Of a stretch of 64,000 nt of DNA, positions 29,587 to 39,071 are shown in pieces. The position numbers and the translations under genes are program-made. Under the pieces are notes generated by a model. It worked only from the letters and a program-made list of their open reading frames with translations. It did not search any database and was not told the DNA's origin. The stretch's first letter is position 1, and each line of letters opens with the position of its first letter. The stretch is from Symsagittifera roscoffensis (lineage: Eukaryota; Xenacoelomorpha; Acoela; Convolutidae), in NCBI RefSeq assembly GCF_963678635.1, contig NC_087065.1, forward strand, positions 18,613,623-18,677,622, given 5' to 3'.

Positions 29587-30013
29587 TTTACTCATAAAAG
29601 CTGAAAAAGCTTCTGGTCCTATGGATATTCCATAGAATAAGCGATTAAATTCATATTGTTGATTTCCAATAACAAATTGTGTTAAACGTCGTGATTGTTT
29701 ATCTAGTGGCATTTGATTGTATGCACTATTCATATCTGCGGTTGTAAAGTATTTTCTATTTATCTTTGTTGTTTTCCAGATAACTTGTATTGGTTCAATA
29801 GGCCAATTGCATTTCGATTCATCAATTAGTGAATTGAAGTATCTAGCGTCTAAAACTATTTTTAAGGATTCACCTTTTGCTAGAATGATAACAGGGTTGA
29901 TAAAAGTGTTACCTTTTGGTTGTTTTTCTTTATTTACTGGTGAGATAATTTTGAATTGTTCTAAAATATCAAGTAATCTATTTACTTTGTCGTGTAAGTG
30001 AATTGGTACTTTA

Positions 30014-30571
30014 CTAGCTCTTTGTTTTTTTGAAAACTGCGTCGGGTTTTAACGGAAGATGTAGTGATGAACTGATTTTTCCAACGTCAAATTTTGATGT
30101 TGCGTAGACTGTTGAATATTTTAACAGTTGCTTTGCTAATTTATCAAATTCGATTTGTGTAATTTGTGAATGTTCAAAATTAAACATCGTTAAAAATGTT
30201 TGTTGTTCTTTTGTGTAATTTGTTATGTTGAATGTTGGTTTAAAATATGGTGTTTTTGGGAAGTAATCTGTGTTTCTCTTTTCATTACTTACTATGTTTT
30301 TTATGGATAATTCTTCGTCAAGAATTGTGGATTGGCAAATATCTAATAATTGGAGTATATTATTTACGCGGTAGGCTACTTCATGTATGGGTGAGATTGT
30401 AGCGTTTGTTTCACAATATCCTAAAAGTCCTAAGGGTAATGTTACTTGATACGGTGTATTGTTATACACGTGTAACGAAATGATGTCGGAATTCGTGTTT
30501 TTCAAATATTTAATAGATGAGATCGTGATTTTGAAAAATTTGTGAATAGGTTTAAATTCAAAGTCTGACAT
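30014..30571 (-). CDS. Pol region before the RT fingers, copy A2
   Basis: A 185-codon ORF that begins MSDFEFKPIHKFFKITISSI, equivalent to residues 1-190 of the RT ORF of copy A1. It includes TPYQVTLPLGLLGYC and YRVNNILQLLDICQ. The RT fingers and palm follow at 29590-30013 in decayed form. No catalytic motif is present in this part; its function in the polyprotein is unclear. Confidence 0.75.
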   Translation of the reverse strand: MSDFEFKPIHKFFKITISSIKYLKNTNSDIISLHVYNNTPYQVTLPLGLLGYCETNATISPIHEVAYRVNNILQLLDICQSTILDEELSIKNIVSNEKRNTDYFPKTPYFKPTFNITNYTKEQQTFLTMFNFEHSQITQIEFDKLAKQLLKYSTVYATSKFDVGKISSSLHLPLKPDAVFKKTKS

Positions 30572-30934
30572 AAAAATTTGTTGTTTATTTTGACTTTTAT
30601 CATACTGGTGAACTTGTTTTATTGAAAAATTATATATATTTCCTGATAATGGTTTCAGGTGTTTCCGTTGTTGATTATAAATTGGATAAAATTTTGAGAA
30701 GAATGGTGGTTGTTTGTTTAATCTTTGAAAAAATGTTAGAGCTGTATTTTTTGTTTTTGTGTACTTATCTTTGATTAGTATTTTACTATTTAAGATGTTG
30801 ATTGTTGGTATTTATTTAGATATAAATGATATGCCAATGATATTGTGCTTAACATCAGTAATATGAAATATTTGTTTAAATGGTTTGTTTAGAATTTTGT
30901 TTTGCTCCATTGTTCTCGTGGGGAGAAGGAATAA

Positions 30935-31381
30935 TTAGATTTTTCCATAATTTACTAATGTTGATCCTTGTGCTGTTGCTAGTTTACTAGAGGTTGCAAG
31001 AGGCGTTAATTTTGGATGTAATGTTTTGATTTCATTCCATGTGGGAATATTAATTATGTTTGTTTCTGCTCCTGAATCAATTAAAAAATCAATTTCAAGA
31101 TCTGGTGGTTGAAATTCTTTGTTTCTTGGACTTTCTAAGAGAAATTGTATTGTCCAAATTTTTTCTCTGGGTTGTTCTTTCTGTATATTTTGATAAATAT
31201 GATTTGTGTTTGAGCATTGTGTTTTACCTTTTTCATCGGGTTTAATTACCGTGTTATTTTCGTTTACTTCTTGTGCAGTTTGTGTAGTATCAGTGGGTCC
31301 AATATAATAATTGTGAAGGAGTTCCAAATTGATTTTAATATATATGTGATGTAAAAGGTTGTTCATATATGATAGGTTCAT
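30935..31381 (-). CDS. Aspartic protease region, copy A2
   Basis: A 148-codon ORF with the retropepsin motif EIDFLIDSGAETNIINIP and the flap-side stretch KLATAQGSTLVNYGK. It matches 4839-5351 of copy A1. It is preceded by the Arg/Asn/Ser-rich linker (about 31400-32050). Confidence 0.83.
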   Translation of the reverse strand: MNLSYMNNLLHHIYIKINLELLHNYYIGPTDTTQTAQEVNENNTVIKPDEKGKTQCSNTNHIYQNIQKEQPREKIWTIQFLLESPRNKEFQPPDLEIDFLIDSGAETNIINIPTWNEIKTLHPKLTPLATSSKLATAQGSTLVNYGKI

Positions 31382-32085
31382 AGTCGTTTTCGACTGTTAT
31401 CATATTTACAGAGATGGTATTTTCTGTATCACTTTCTGTATCTGATGATCCACAGTTTATATGATTTAGTTCGTTGCTTTCTGTGTCATCAATACCTGGG
31501 GGGTCTGATGTTGTTTCTTCATTTGTCTGTACTTGATTAATATGTCTTTGATGTTTTGGTGTACTACTTCTGTATCGATGTTTAGAATTATGATAATCGT
31601 TATTATTCCTATGTGGTGACTGGGACTAATTTCTATATCGACTATTGTAACTTGAATTTCGATTTTGTGAATTGTTCCGTGATCTGTTTTGATAATTATC
31701 ATTTGATCTGTGATAGTTTGATCTATTATATGAATTATTTCTTGATCGATTGTTCGGGTAATTCTGATTTTGATTGTTTGAATAACTTCTCTTTCTATTA
31801 TGTGAATAGTTTCTATTTCTGTTGTATGATGAGTTTCGTGATTGATTATTGGAATAGTGTTTATTCCTTGGATTTGATTGGGAACTGGATCTAGAAACAA
31901 ATTGTGTTGCATTGGAATTTGATCTTGAATAGTTATTTCGCCTATTTGATCGGTTATAATTTTTTTGTGAAGAATTTTGTGTATTTCTTCGTTCTGGTGA
32001 TCTTCCTCTATAACTTTAGTTATATGGTGATTGATTCCTTGTGTAATTGGTGTTGTTCGGAAGTAGTTTTCCTGAACTGTTATTA

Positions 32086-32289
32086 CTATATATATTTTTG
32101 TTTGGTAGATTTTGATCTTTTTTTCATATATTGATAGAACGATTTATTTAGTTCTTTATGCTTTTGAGGTCTATTCTGATTATCTTGTTGTTTTTGTCTA
32201 CATTCGGAAATACTGTTTCCGTATTGTCGGCAATAATTACACCATTTTTTGAAGGATGGTTTGCCTTCAAAAATTTGGATGTTTTTCAT
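32086..32289 (-). CDS. Gag nucleocapsid zinc knuckle region, copy A2
   Basis: A 67-codon ORF carrying the CCHC knuckle CNYCRQYGNSISEC-like segment of the gag C-terminus, followed by a Gln/Lys-rich tail. It corresponds to the end of the 632-codon gag ORF in copy A1. Confidence 0.75.
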   Translation of the reverse strand: MKNIQIFEGKPSFKKWCNYCRQYGNSISECRQKQQDNQNRPQKHKELNKSFYQYMKKRSKSTKQKYI

Positions 32290-32473
32290 AGATATTTAGT
32301 ATTTCAGTGATTTTTTCAATGAGGTCTGTGTCTGATTCCTGTATGTTATTTATATGTGTAGTATTTGTTTCAATTCGATTAACATATTGTAGTTTTAGAT
32401 TTTCTGTTTCTTCGAGTTTCATTGTGATTTCCGCTTGCTCTAGTTTATCTACTAGTTTTCGAAAATCTAAATC

Positions 32474-33754
32474 TCAGTCTCGAATTGAAGAAGGATGAGA
32501 TGCTCTCTTTTTTATTGCTATTTTCCTTAATTGAGGTGTTAAGGTCATCATTAAAATTTCTGTCATTTTTGTGTTTTTATAGTCAAGTGTATTAAGTGAA
32601 TATGCTTTTCGAACTAGTGTTTCGATACGTACTGCTAATTGTTTGATAGTTTCATTTGGTAATCTGCGAATTTCATTACATAAAACTTTTTGGTGTTGTT
32701 TATTTCTTTCGGAGTCAAACACTTTTAAAAATTCTTGTGTGAATCTTTTCCAGTCTGATTTTATTTCTATAGGTAATACTGAAAACCATTTTTGAGCTGC
32801 GCCATCTAAGGTTGTTTGTATCAGTGCTGTGCGTCTATGTATCCAATTTTGATGTAGTGGCGTATTAATTGGTTCAGGTCCTAAATTTAAAATTAAATTT
32901 GCTGTTACTGCATTTAGATAATCTTCTACAGAATATTCAGGGTCTGTTCCTGTGAATACCATCAGTGGTTTATTGGATGTTATTGATGATCCACCCATGA
33001 GGTATGGATTCATTGTCATCTGTAGTGATTCTGCGGCATTTGACATTTGCGAAAAATTTGAAAGTTGATTTTTTGTTATTTCGTGTTGCTGAAGGTAATA
33101 TGGAAGCGGTATTTTATTTTGCATTTGAGTTGGTTGATAAGAATGCATTGACATTGGATTTTGTGGTTGTATTGGTTGAAAAGATTGTGTGTTAAATGGG
33201 TTTTGTATATGCATTTGTTGTGGATTTTGTACATCTGTTGGGTTTTGTGGATAAATTTTTATATTTCGAGATGGTTGAGGTTGTCGTGGTCTTTGTGTGC
33301 GATATTCTTTAGTATATGGTGCAAAAATATCTGGTTGGTGATAATCATCTTCATGGGATGATAAATAGTTTGTATTAAATGGTGTATGTTGGTTATTTTT
33401 ATTTTGTTGAAAGAATGGGTAATTTTCAGTATAATCCTGTGTAGGTTGTGGATTATCTGGAAAATTTACTGAATTTTTCGATGTTTTTGGGAGATTCCAA
33501 TAATGAGAACATACGTGATTTAAATTTTGTGTGTTTTTTCGGGGAGGTTGATTTATTCTTGGTTTGTGAGCATAATTATAATTGTGTTCTGCAAAGGTGT
33601 TTCTTGTGATTGATTTTCGTGTTTTTGACGGTATTGTCATTGGTCTATACGTTTGATAATCCATATGTGAATATTTTGGAGCAACCGAAGAATTAACGGT
33701 TGATTGTAAGGTTACTTGTGCCAGTGAAGTATTTGTATTTCTTGGTGTTGTCAA
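32474..33754 (-). CDS. Gag, low-complexity N part and capsid domain, copy A2
   Basis: A 426-codon ORF. The first ~230 residues are Pro/Gln/Asn-rich (QPIQPQNPMSMHSYQPTQ). The capsid-type retrotransposon-gag domain follows at roughly residues 265-420 (VFTGTDPEYSVEDYLNAV, AQKWFSVLPIEIKSDW, KAYSLNTLDYKNTKM). Virus-like particle shell protein, highly similar to gag of copy A1. Confidence 0.87.
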   Translation of the reverse strand: MTTPRNTNTSLAQVTLQSTVNSSVAPKYSHMDYQTYRPMTIPSKTRKSITRNTFAEHNYNYAHKPRINQPPRKNTQNLNHVCSHYWNLPKTSKNSVNFPDNPQPTQDYTENYPFFQQNKNNQHTPFNTNYLSSHEDDYHQPDIFAPYTKEYRTQRPRQPQPSRNIKIYPQNPTDVQNPQQMHIQNPFNTQSFQPIQPQNPMSMHSYQPTQMQNKIPLPYYLQQHEITKNQLSNFSQMSNAAESLQMTMNPYLMGGSSITSNKPLMVFTGTDPEYSVEDYLNAVTANLILNLGPEPINTPLHQNWIHRRTALIQTTLDGAAQKWFSVLPIEIKSDWKRFTQEFLKVFDSERNKQHQKVLCNEIRRLPNETIKQLAVRIETLVRKAYSLNTLDYKNTKMTEILMMTLTPQLRKIAIKKRASHPSSIRD

Positions 33755-34194
33755 ATTGGGGTGTATTGGTGAAATACTTTGTTGTGTAGTTGTTGTTGAT
33801 TGGACGATTTCTTCATTTATGAAGTGTGATGGTGTTTGAATATCTTGTTGTGTAAGATTTCTAGTTCCATTAAGGTTTTCATTGTGTATGACGGTCGAAT
33901 TTAAACTAATATTTCGCGTATCAGGTAAAAATGTATTGTAGTTTAATGGTGTTGCGTCATTCGTTAATGGTATTACTCTTACATAATCTCTGTGATAAGA
34001 TATTGTACTTATTGCTTGACTTGAGATAGCTTGTGGGATATTTATAAATGTAGGATGAGACCATTCAGGGTCCCAAACGTAGTCTGATTGTTCTGAAAGG
34101 GCACTGTCATCATTTGTATTTTGAGGTCTGAAATTTTTTTTTGCTTGTGAAATTAAGTCTTAATTATGTGTGAAATAATCTATTATTAACCACG

Positions 34195-34779
34195 CTAAAA
34201 ATTTTTTAAATCATATTTAGTGTGTTGTGAAACATCATCTTTAGTGAAATTTTCTTTAATTATATGTAGAAATGTAGAAAATAATGCGATTTCATTTCGT
34301 ACTTTTGTATGTTTGGATGTTTCAGTTGGTGAGATACTTTGAAATTCTGTTTTTTCTAATATAGAGTTATAAGTATATATTATTGCAAAAACTTCGTTAG
34401 TGAATATGGAGTTTGCTCTTTGTGAATTATGATATTGTATGCTTTTGATATATTCTAGGAATACTTTTGAAATTTCTAATTCAATATCATCTGTTTGAAT
34501 TACATATTTACGATGGTCTGTATTTGGTGTGCTGAATTCTATGGTGTAGATTCCATATTGTTGTGTTAGGTTACATATGTCTTTCAAATAATGTTCAATA
34601 ATTTGTCTTTTGAATTTTACATCTGGGAATTCTGCTTTGCATGGACTGATTCCGGGTTCAAACAAATTTACGAGTAAGTTCTTGCAAAAATCATGTTGTC
34701 CTCTATCATCGGGTGAATCTATAAGAAAGGGGTAAACTGCTTCGTCATCTGGACTATCGTCACTTTGAGTGTGGCTCAT
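34195..34779 (-). CDS. Gag N-terminal region, copy A2
   Basis: A 194-codon ORF that begins MSHTQSDDSPDDEAVYPFLI. It has an acidic start (residues 1-28), then LLVNLFEPGISPCKAEFPDV and a helical body (KDICNLTQQYGIYTIEF, FTNEVFAIIYTYNSILE). It overlaps the end of ORF0 by about 20 bases. Related stretches are in A1 (7848-8459) and A3 (62065-62610). No named domain is recognised. It is probably the N-terminal Gag part. Confidence 0.65.
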   Translation of the reverse strand: MSHTQSDDSPDDEAVYPFLIDSPDDRGQHDFCKNLLVNLFEPGISPCKAEFPDVKFKRQIIEHYLKDICNLTQQYGIYTIEFSTPNTDHRKYVIQTDDIELEISKVFLEYIKSIQYHNSQRANSIFTNEVFAIIYTYNSILEKTEFQSISPTETSKHTKVRNEIALFSTFLHIIKENFTKDDVSQHTKYDLKNF

Positions 34780-35221
34780 TTTTTCGTTTGATAACTGTTA
34801 ATATAAAGCTATCGATGTGTCTAACTGGTTGATTCCAATTATACAGGTGTACTGGTTTGTGTTTGTATTGCTTTCTTATTCTTCTTTTTCCTCTTTTTGA
34901 TGAATTTGAAGTTGTTTCTGAGTCGGAAAAATATAATTGATCGTGAATGGGACAATTTTTATCAATTGATTCTTTTAATTTGTAGAGTTCATCTAAACTG
35001 CTGGCTTCTGATTCAGAAAATGCGTTTCTATTTTTTGAAAATCTTTTTCGTGTGATTTGTCTTTGTTTATTTATAATTTTTCTTTTTATTGTTTGTCGTT
35101 TTGTTCTAATGTATCCAACTGTTTGTGTATGAGGTGTGATTACAAGATCGTATTTTTTGTTATCTATTTCACAGTTGTGTAAAACGATTGTTTGCTTATT
35201 TCCTAAATTTTTGAATGACAT
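34760..35221 (-). CDS. ORF0: small basic protein upstream of gag, copy A2
   Basis: A 153-codon ORF that begins MSFKNLGNKQTIVLHNCEID. It is strongly basic at residues ~38-65 (TKRQTIKRKIINKQRQITRK), has an acidic/Ser-rich stretch (FSESEASSLDELYKLKE, then SDSETTSNSSKRGKRRIRKQ), and ends in a Lys/Arg-rich tail. The product looks like a nuclear or RNA-binding accessory protein, but no domain is recognised. It is the first substantial ORF after the leader and overlaps the gag start by about 20 bases in another frame. Decayed equivalents lie in A1 (8650-9092) and A3 (61625-62060), so it is a family feature. Confidence 0.6.
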   Translation of the reverse strand: MSFKNLGNKQTIVLHNCEIDNKKYDLVITPHTQTVGYIRTKRQTIKRKIINKQRQITRKRFSKNRNAFSESEASSLDELYKLKESIDKNCPIHDQLYFSDSETTSNSSKRGKRRIRKQYKHKPVHLYNWNQPVRHIDSFILTVIKRKNEPHSK

Positions 35222-35710
35222 AAGGTTTAGGATGAGGGATGCAAGAAGTTGTTAGTTATTTCTATTTTCTTAGACTGTTAATCTTTACGATTTTTTGGTT
35301 AGCTTAGCCTGGGTCTTTTTATTCAGGGTTGGAGAGAAACGTATATTGATTGCGAAGAATGATTTTTTACTTTCTCGTGGCTAGTCTAAGCTAAGGTGTT
35401 AACTTACTTAATCTTGCTTAGGGGTAGTGATTGTGTTCAAGGGTTGGAGAATAGTAAATCGATCCACAAGGTTCAGTTATAATTAGAACGCAAGTAGTTC
35501 GTTAGATACTATTTTAAACTTACTAAGTCTAAGATCTATCCTGGGTCTGGTAAGAGGAGGGTTCAAGTGAAGGATGAATAACCGAAGTTCTTCACTGTTT
35601 AGCCTAATTTGAATGGTTAGTGTTATTAAAAATTTCTATTAGTCCTGGGTTTTTTGAAAAGGTTGGATAGTGAATCGATGTTTGAGGTCGTTAGACACTT
35701 GATAAGTGTT

Positions 35711-35944
35711 TTATGTTTGCAAATGTAAATCTAAATTCATTGCTAATAAGATTCTAAATACAAAAGTTTGTGTTGGCTTTTGCCGTACAATCATAAAACT
35801 AAATGGTAAGTTTCTACTTTGTCGCATGTCGTCTCTTGTCCGAGGTCTTCTTCCAATTCCGGGTAGTTCTATTATTGTTCGGAATATCGGCTCTGATCTA
35901 TTGAGTCGTAGAGACATTTCAATTAAATTATTATCGTTTAACAT
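35711..35944 (-). CDS. Leader ORF, 77 codons, copy A2
   Basis: Begins MLNDNNLIEMSLRLNRSEP and ends LQT, the same length as in A1 and A3. It starts about 70 bases after the primer-binding site. The surrounding leader (35222-36011) is shorter than in A1 and A3. No function can be assigned. Confidence 0.4.
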   Translation of the reverse strand: MLNDNNLIEMSLRLNRSEPIFRTIIELPGIGRRPRTRDDMRQSRNLPFSFMIVRQKPTQTFVFRILLAMNLDLHLQT

Positions 35945-36011
35945 TTTGAAAATGTTTTGTCTAATTTCTTATTTATTTTTTGTTAGTTCTAAGCTATTAA
36001 GGTCTTATTCG

Positions 36012-36029
36012 AGACTTATGGTCGCACCA
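36012..36029 (-). promoter_or_regulatory. Primer-binding site of copy A2
   Basis: Sense TGGTGCGACCATAAGTCT, two bases inside the 5' LTR, identical to the A1 site. Confidence 0.75.
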
Positions 36030-36031
36030 GA

Positions 36032-36429
36032 TGAGTTAGAACCGATGTGGTTAACTCATAGAGTAATTTCGGATAGGGTACACCGTCTGCTCGTTACGTT
36101 ATCTTATTTTCGGCCGGATAGATTCGTGCAACTTCTTAGTCTAATACCGATCCTAATCTTACTCTTATACTTTCTAGTCTCAGGGTGTTTAACTAGTCTC
36201 TGCTAGGCTCAATAGATCTAGGGTATACTGGTTTATTGCGGCTGCTGAAGTTCTCTTGGAGAGGGCAACTAATTCAAATCTCTCTGGTGCTGAAATTACA
36301 AGTAGTTTCAGCACTTACAAATAAGTGGGTTGTTAGTTAGATGGATTATGATTGGTTAATATTAAATATTTTACAGTGGTAAAATATCCAATTTATCCAA
36401 TTATAAAATGTATTTTAGATCAGGTTCCA
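36032..36429 (-). repeat. 5' LTR of copy A2 (398 bp)
   Basis: Begins TGGAACCTGATC (sense strand) at 36429 and ends AACTCA at 36032. It contains a sense AATAAA at 36237-36232, a plausible poly(A) signal in R/U5, and the conserved near-palindrome at 36287-36314. About 98% identical to the 3' LTR apart from short length differences. Confidence 0.9.
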
Positions 36430-36433
36430 ATTC
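36430..36433. repeat. Target-site duplication of copy A2, right
   Basis: ATTC directly outside the 5' LTR, the partner of 13292-13295. The match supports treating the whole 23-kb tract as one insertion. Confidence 0.75.
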
Positions 36434-36735
36434 GTAGCAAATAGAAACCATCTGTTAACGCGAATAAAGTTTAACGAAGACAAAGCAACAGTTAAGCTGT
36501 GAAATTATGTAAGTATTTTTGCAGTGAACTGAACTCCACAGGTGTTTAGAAAATGTTTTAATGTTAAAAATTTGATTGAATTGAAAAATTTTGATACAAG
36601 TTTAGTATGGATGAATTTTGGAGTGCAGAAATTATTTGAAATCCGCATACAACGCGTGTGTTAGAGACAAATTCTTCGCCATTACTTACTTGATGCTACC
36701 GATAATAAAGGTTTTTGCCGTTGAAGCAAGTTCTA
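36434..36735. other. Non-genic stretch
   Basis: No gene or repeat recognised between the A2 target duplication and the first GGCTC transposon. Confidence 0.6.
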
Positions 36736-36743
36736 CCAAAGTT

Positions 36744-36934
36744 GGCTCTTTTCCAGTTTCCCCCCCCACCTTTCAAAATCAATTTTGAAAAGCTTATTTA
36801 ACTTTGTCATAATGCAATGAAATTTGTTCTTCATACTTTACAGCGTAACATCACACATTTAGCCGTAATAACACGTAAAACAAACATAAAACTCGGTATT
36901 TTGAAAGGTGGGGGGGGGGAAACTGGAAAAGAGC
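36744..36934. mobile_element. GGCTC/poly-C miniature inverted-repeat transposon, copy 1
   Basis: 191 bp with terminal inverted repeats of about 37 bp: GGCTCTTTTCCAGTTTCC plus poly-C at the left, and the complementary poly-G then GGAAACTGGAAAAGAGCC at the right. A perfect 8-bp target duplication CCAAAGTT flanks it (36736-36743 and 36935-36942). There is no coding capacity. Eight-base duplications fit hAT-like transposases, but the GGCTC ends are not the usual hAT ends. Confidence 0.85.
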
Positions 36935-37012
36935 CCCAAAGTTCACTGAATCTACAGTTATGCCACCCTTGTTATTCAAAGTTACATGCAAATTCCGGCC
37001 TCGAGAAAAAAC

Positions 37013-37657
37013 GGCTCTTTTTCCTCCCCCCCCCCCCTCACACGAGCATCAATTTTATCGTGTAACGAGTGGTTTTACAAGGTTAATTATGAACAGGGGC
37101 GGATTTAGGGGGGGGGGGCGGGGGGGGGGGGGCGGATGCTCTTTCCTCCTCAGGGATTCGACCCCCTGCCGACCCAAAGGGTCCCCCTTTCATACTTTTT
37201 CAGAAATCCATTTTTGGCCGACCGACCCTAAAATTTTTCTGAAGGCGCCTTCGGCGCCATTACATACTAACTTTGAGGGGGAGCGCGCGCCAAAAAAACG
37301 CGATTTTTTTTCAAAATCTTTCAAAAAAAGCCCAAAAACGGCTTTTTTGACTGTTTTTTCAAAAATTTGCCTGCGGTGCAAAAATTTTTGCCTAAATAGG
37401 GGCAAGACAGTGCTTTGGGAGAGCTCGAAAAGTCAATTTGGTTGACCTAAAAAAAAAAAAGGTCGTCTTTTTTGAAATTTTTTTTGAAAATCCGCCCCCC
37501 CCCCTCGAGAAAATCCTAGATCCTCCCCTGATTATGAAGACCAAATTTGTTTGCCATGGCCTTATTAGTCCGTATGCCAATTTTCATAACCATCGAATAA
37601 TGTGAACAAATTTTTCATTTGTATAATTTTGCAGGTGGGGGAAAAGGAAAAAGAGCC
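37013..37657. mobile_element. GGCTC/poly-C miniature inverted-repeat transposon, copy 2, with a nested element
   Basis: Ends GGCTCTTTTTCCTCC plus poly-C at the left and GGAAAAAGAGCC at the right, with a perfect 8-bp duplication GAAAAAAC (37005-37012 and 37658-37665). The interior matches copies at 48202-48416 and 38697-38899 (CACGAGCATCAATTTTAT, GAGTGGTTTTACAAGG, GACCAAAT..GTTTG). A hAT-type element, 37094-37530, is inserted inside it. Confidence 0.85.
37094..37530. mobile_element. Non-autonomous hAT-type DNA transposon
   Basis: 437 bp with ends CAGGGGCGGATTTAGG and (reverse) CAGGGGAGGATCTAGG, the classic hAT terminal form. An exact 8-bp target duplication ATTATGAA flanks it at 37086-37093 and 37531-37538. 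The interior is GC-rich and partly palindromic, with poly-G/poly-C tracts, GGCGCC motifs and no transposase. It inserted into the older GGCTC element. Confidence 0.9.
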
Positions 37658-37665
37658 GAAAAAAC

Positions 37666-38692
37666 CTGCGGAATTCAACGACAAAATGCAAAATCCAAAG
37701 GCAAAAACGAAAAAGTAAAATAGAGAAACGCTGCGCAATGGCTTGACATCTTATAAAATGCAACGACATTTGGTGGAGTTGCCTTCAGCGGTGTGTGCTG
37801 AAAACTCTCTCTGCACGATTTCTTGGGGGAACAATATTCGTCGAAATTACAAGCATGCATTATTTATCTTGGTTCCATTGACAAGTGCTTTTGAAATTTT
37901 GACTTTGAAATTTTCTTGTTAATCGGTTGGTGGGAACAGTTATTTTACTTGTAGAAAAATTGCAGTTGGGGGGGGAGGAAAAAGAGCCCAATTTTGTTCT
38001 CTTGTAAAATTGAGCTTGGCGTCACAAAATTCCGCCTTTTTTGAAATCGAAAATTAAATCATGTGATTGGATTAAACCGGGAAAAAAGTTAAGGAAGAAC
38101 TGATAGTTTCCAAACCACGTGTTATTTTGGCGCTTTCCAAACCACGAAAATAATGCAAAAAATATCCGGTGGAAAACTTTTTTTTTATTTTTGAATATAA
38201 ACAGTAGATTCCTTGGGCTGTAAGTTTTTAAAAGCAATAATAGTTATTCGATCATCGAATTTTGTCCAGAAAAGAGTGCTTTTTACAAGGTTGTGTTAAA
38301 AACTTAAATGAATAGAAGAAATCCACGTGCCGAAGTGTGCTATTGCATAAGATTCTTCTTCATCACCCTGTCTGCAGATTTGTTTTTTTTTCTCCTTTTA
38401 ATTGAAACAAAAGCAAACAGATTAATTGAGCTATGACAAATATATTTGGTCTTCAGATCTACATTGTAAAACCACGTTTGTGAAGCAAAAAAACGCAATC
38501 GGAGACGGCATTTTGATTTTTTCCACTTTCTTGGAACATTTTGAAAGTTCCACTTTGTATTATTTATGCAAGTTTTTCTGCAGTGAAACCTTTGTATTTG
38601 AAAAAATTTAGTTTTCACGCTAAAACATGATTTTTCCTTTCTAATTTGTTTTGGTTGATTGTTGATTTGCGCCAGCGTTGATTGTATATTGG
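37666..38692. other. Non-genic stretch with a GGCTC-element fragment
   Basis: No gene supported. A truncated 3' part of a GGCTC/poly-C element lies at about 37905-37988 (TTAATCGGTTGGTGGGAACA, then poly-G and GGAAAAAGAGCC). The rest is AT-rich single-copy-looking DNA. Confidence 0.6.
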
Positions 38693-38696
38693 ATTA

Positions 38697-38899
38697 TTTT
38701 TCCTTCCCCCCCCCCCCCCAACCTCACACAAGCTTCAATATATTAGTGTAACGAGTGGTTTTACGAGCTTGAGTATGAAGACCAAATATATTTATCGTGG
38801 CCTTATTAGTCTGTAGGTAAATTTTCATAACAATCGGACAATGTGTTCAACAAATTTACATGTAAAAATTTGCAGTTGGGGGGAAAAGGAAAAAGAGCC
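38697..38899. mobile_element. GGCTC/poly-C transposon, copy 3 (left end degraded)
   Basis: Poly-C tract, interior blocks shared with copy 2 (ACGAGTGGTTTTACGAG, GAAGACCAAATATATTTAT) and a right end GGGGGGAAAAGGAAAAAGAGCC. The left GGCTC end is not preserved, so no target duplication is assigned. Confidence 0.75.
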
Positions 38900-38927
38900 G
38901 TAAATTCTACCAGCGTTTCAAATGTTG

Positions 38928-39035
38928 GGCTCTTTTTCCTTTCCCCCCGCCTGCAAATTTTTACATTTAAATTTGTTGACTACATTGTCCGATTGCTATG
39001 AAAATTTACATACAGACTAATAAGGAAAAAGAGCC
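38928..39035. mobile_element. GGCTC/poly-C transposon, copy 4 (short form)
   Basis: 108 bp with GGCTCTTTTTCCTTTCC plus poly-C at the left and GGAAAAAGAGCC at the right, and a perfect 8-bp duplication AAATGTTG (38920-38927 and 39036-39043). The interior corresponds to one half of the longer copies, read in the opposite direction. Confidence 0.85.
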
Positions 39036-39071
39036 AAATGTTGCAGTAGTTTTTCAAATATTGAATTAATG

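Larger units (their letters stand above)
13296..36429 (-). mobile_element. Family A env-type Gypsy (Metaviridae) element, copy A2, with both LTRs
   Basis: One insertion bounded by a 5' LTR on the right (36032-36429) and a 3' LTR on the left (13296-13708), with the 4-bp direct duplication ATTC at both outer edges. Along the sense strand: leader ORF, ORF0, gag, protease, RT/RNase H, integrase, small membrane ORF, Pro/Gln-rich ORF, chuvirus-like envelope ORFs and a terminal ORF. The pol and post-pol part holds a ~4.2-kb direct repeat and an inverted block, which stretch the element to 23 kb. The element is clearly broken, with many interruptions. Its two LTRs differ by only about 2% plus three small indels by eye, so it is among the younger insertions here. 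Confidence 0.9.

Noticed and set aside
36032-36429. A much longer family A LTR of about 1.6 kb extending to ORF0
   Set aside because: The 3' LTR at 13296-13708 is only 413 bp with matching TG...CA ends, and the primer-binding site follows the 410-bp version; the rest is leader.
36960-37445. ORF of 161 codons with Gly-rich stretch
   Set aside because: Lies across the poly-G/poly-C tracts of two miniature transposons; the Gly run is translated poly-G.
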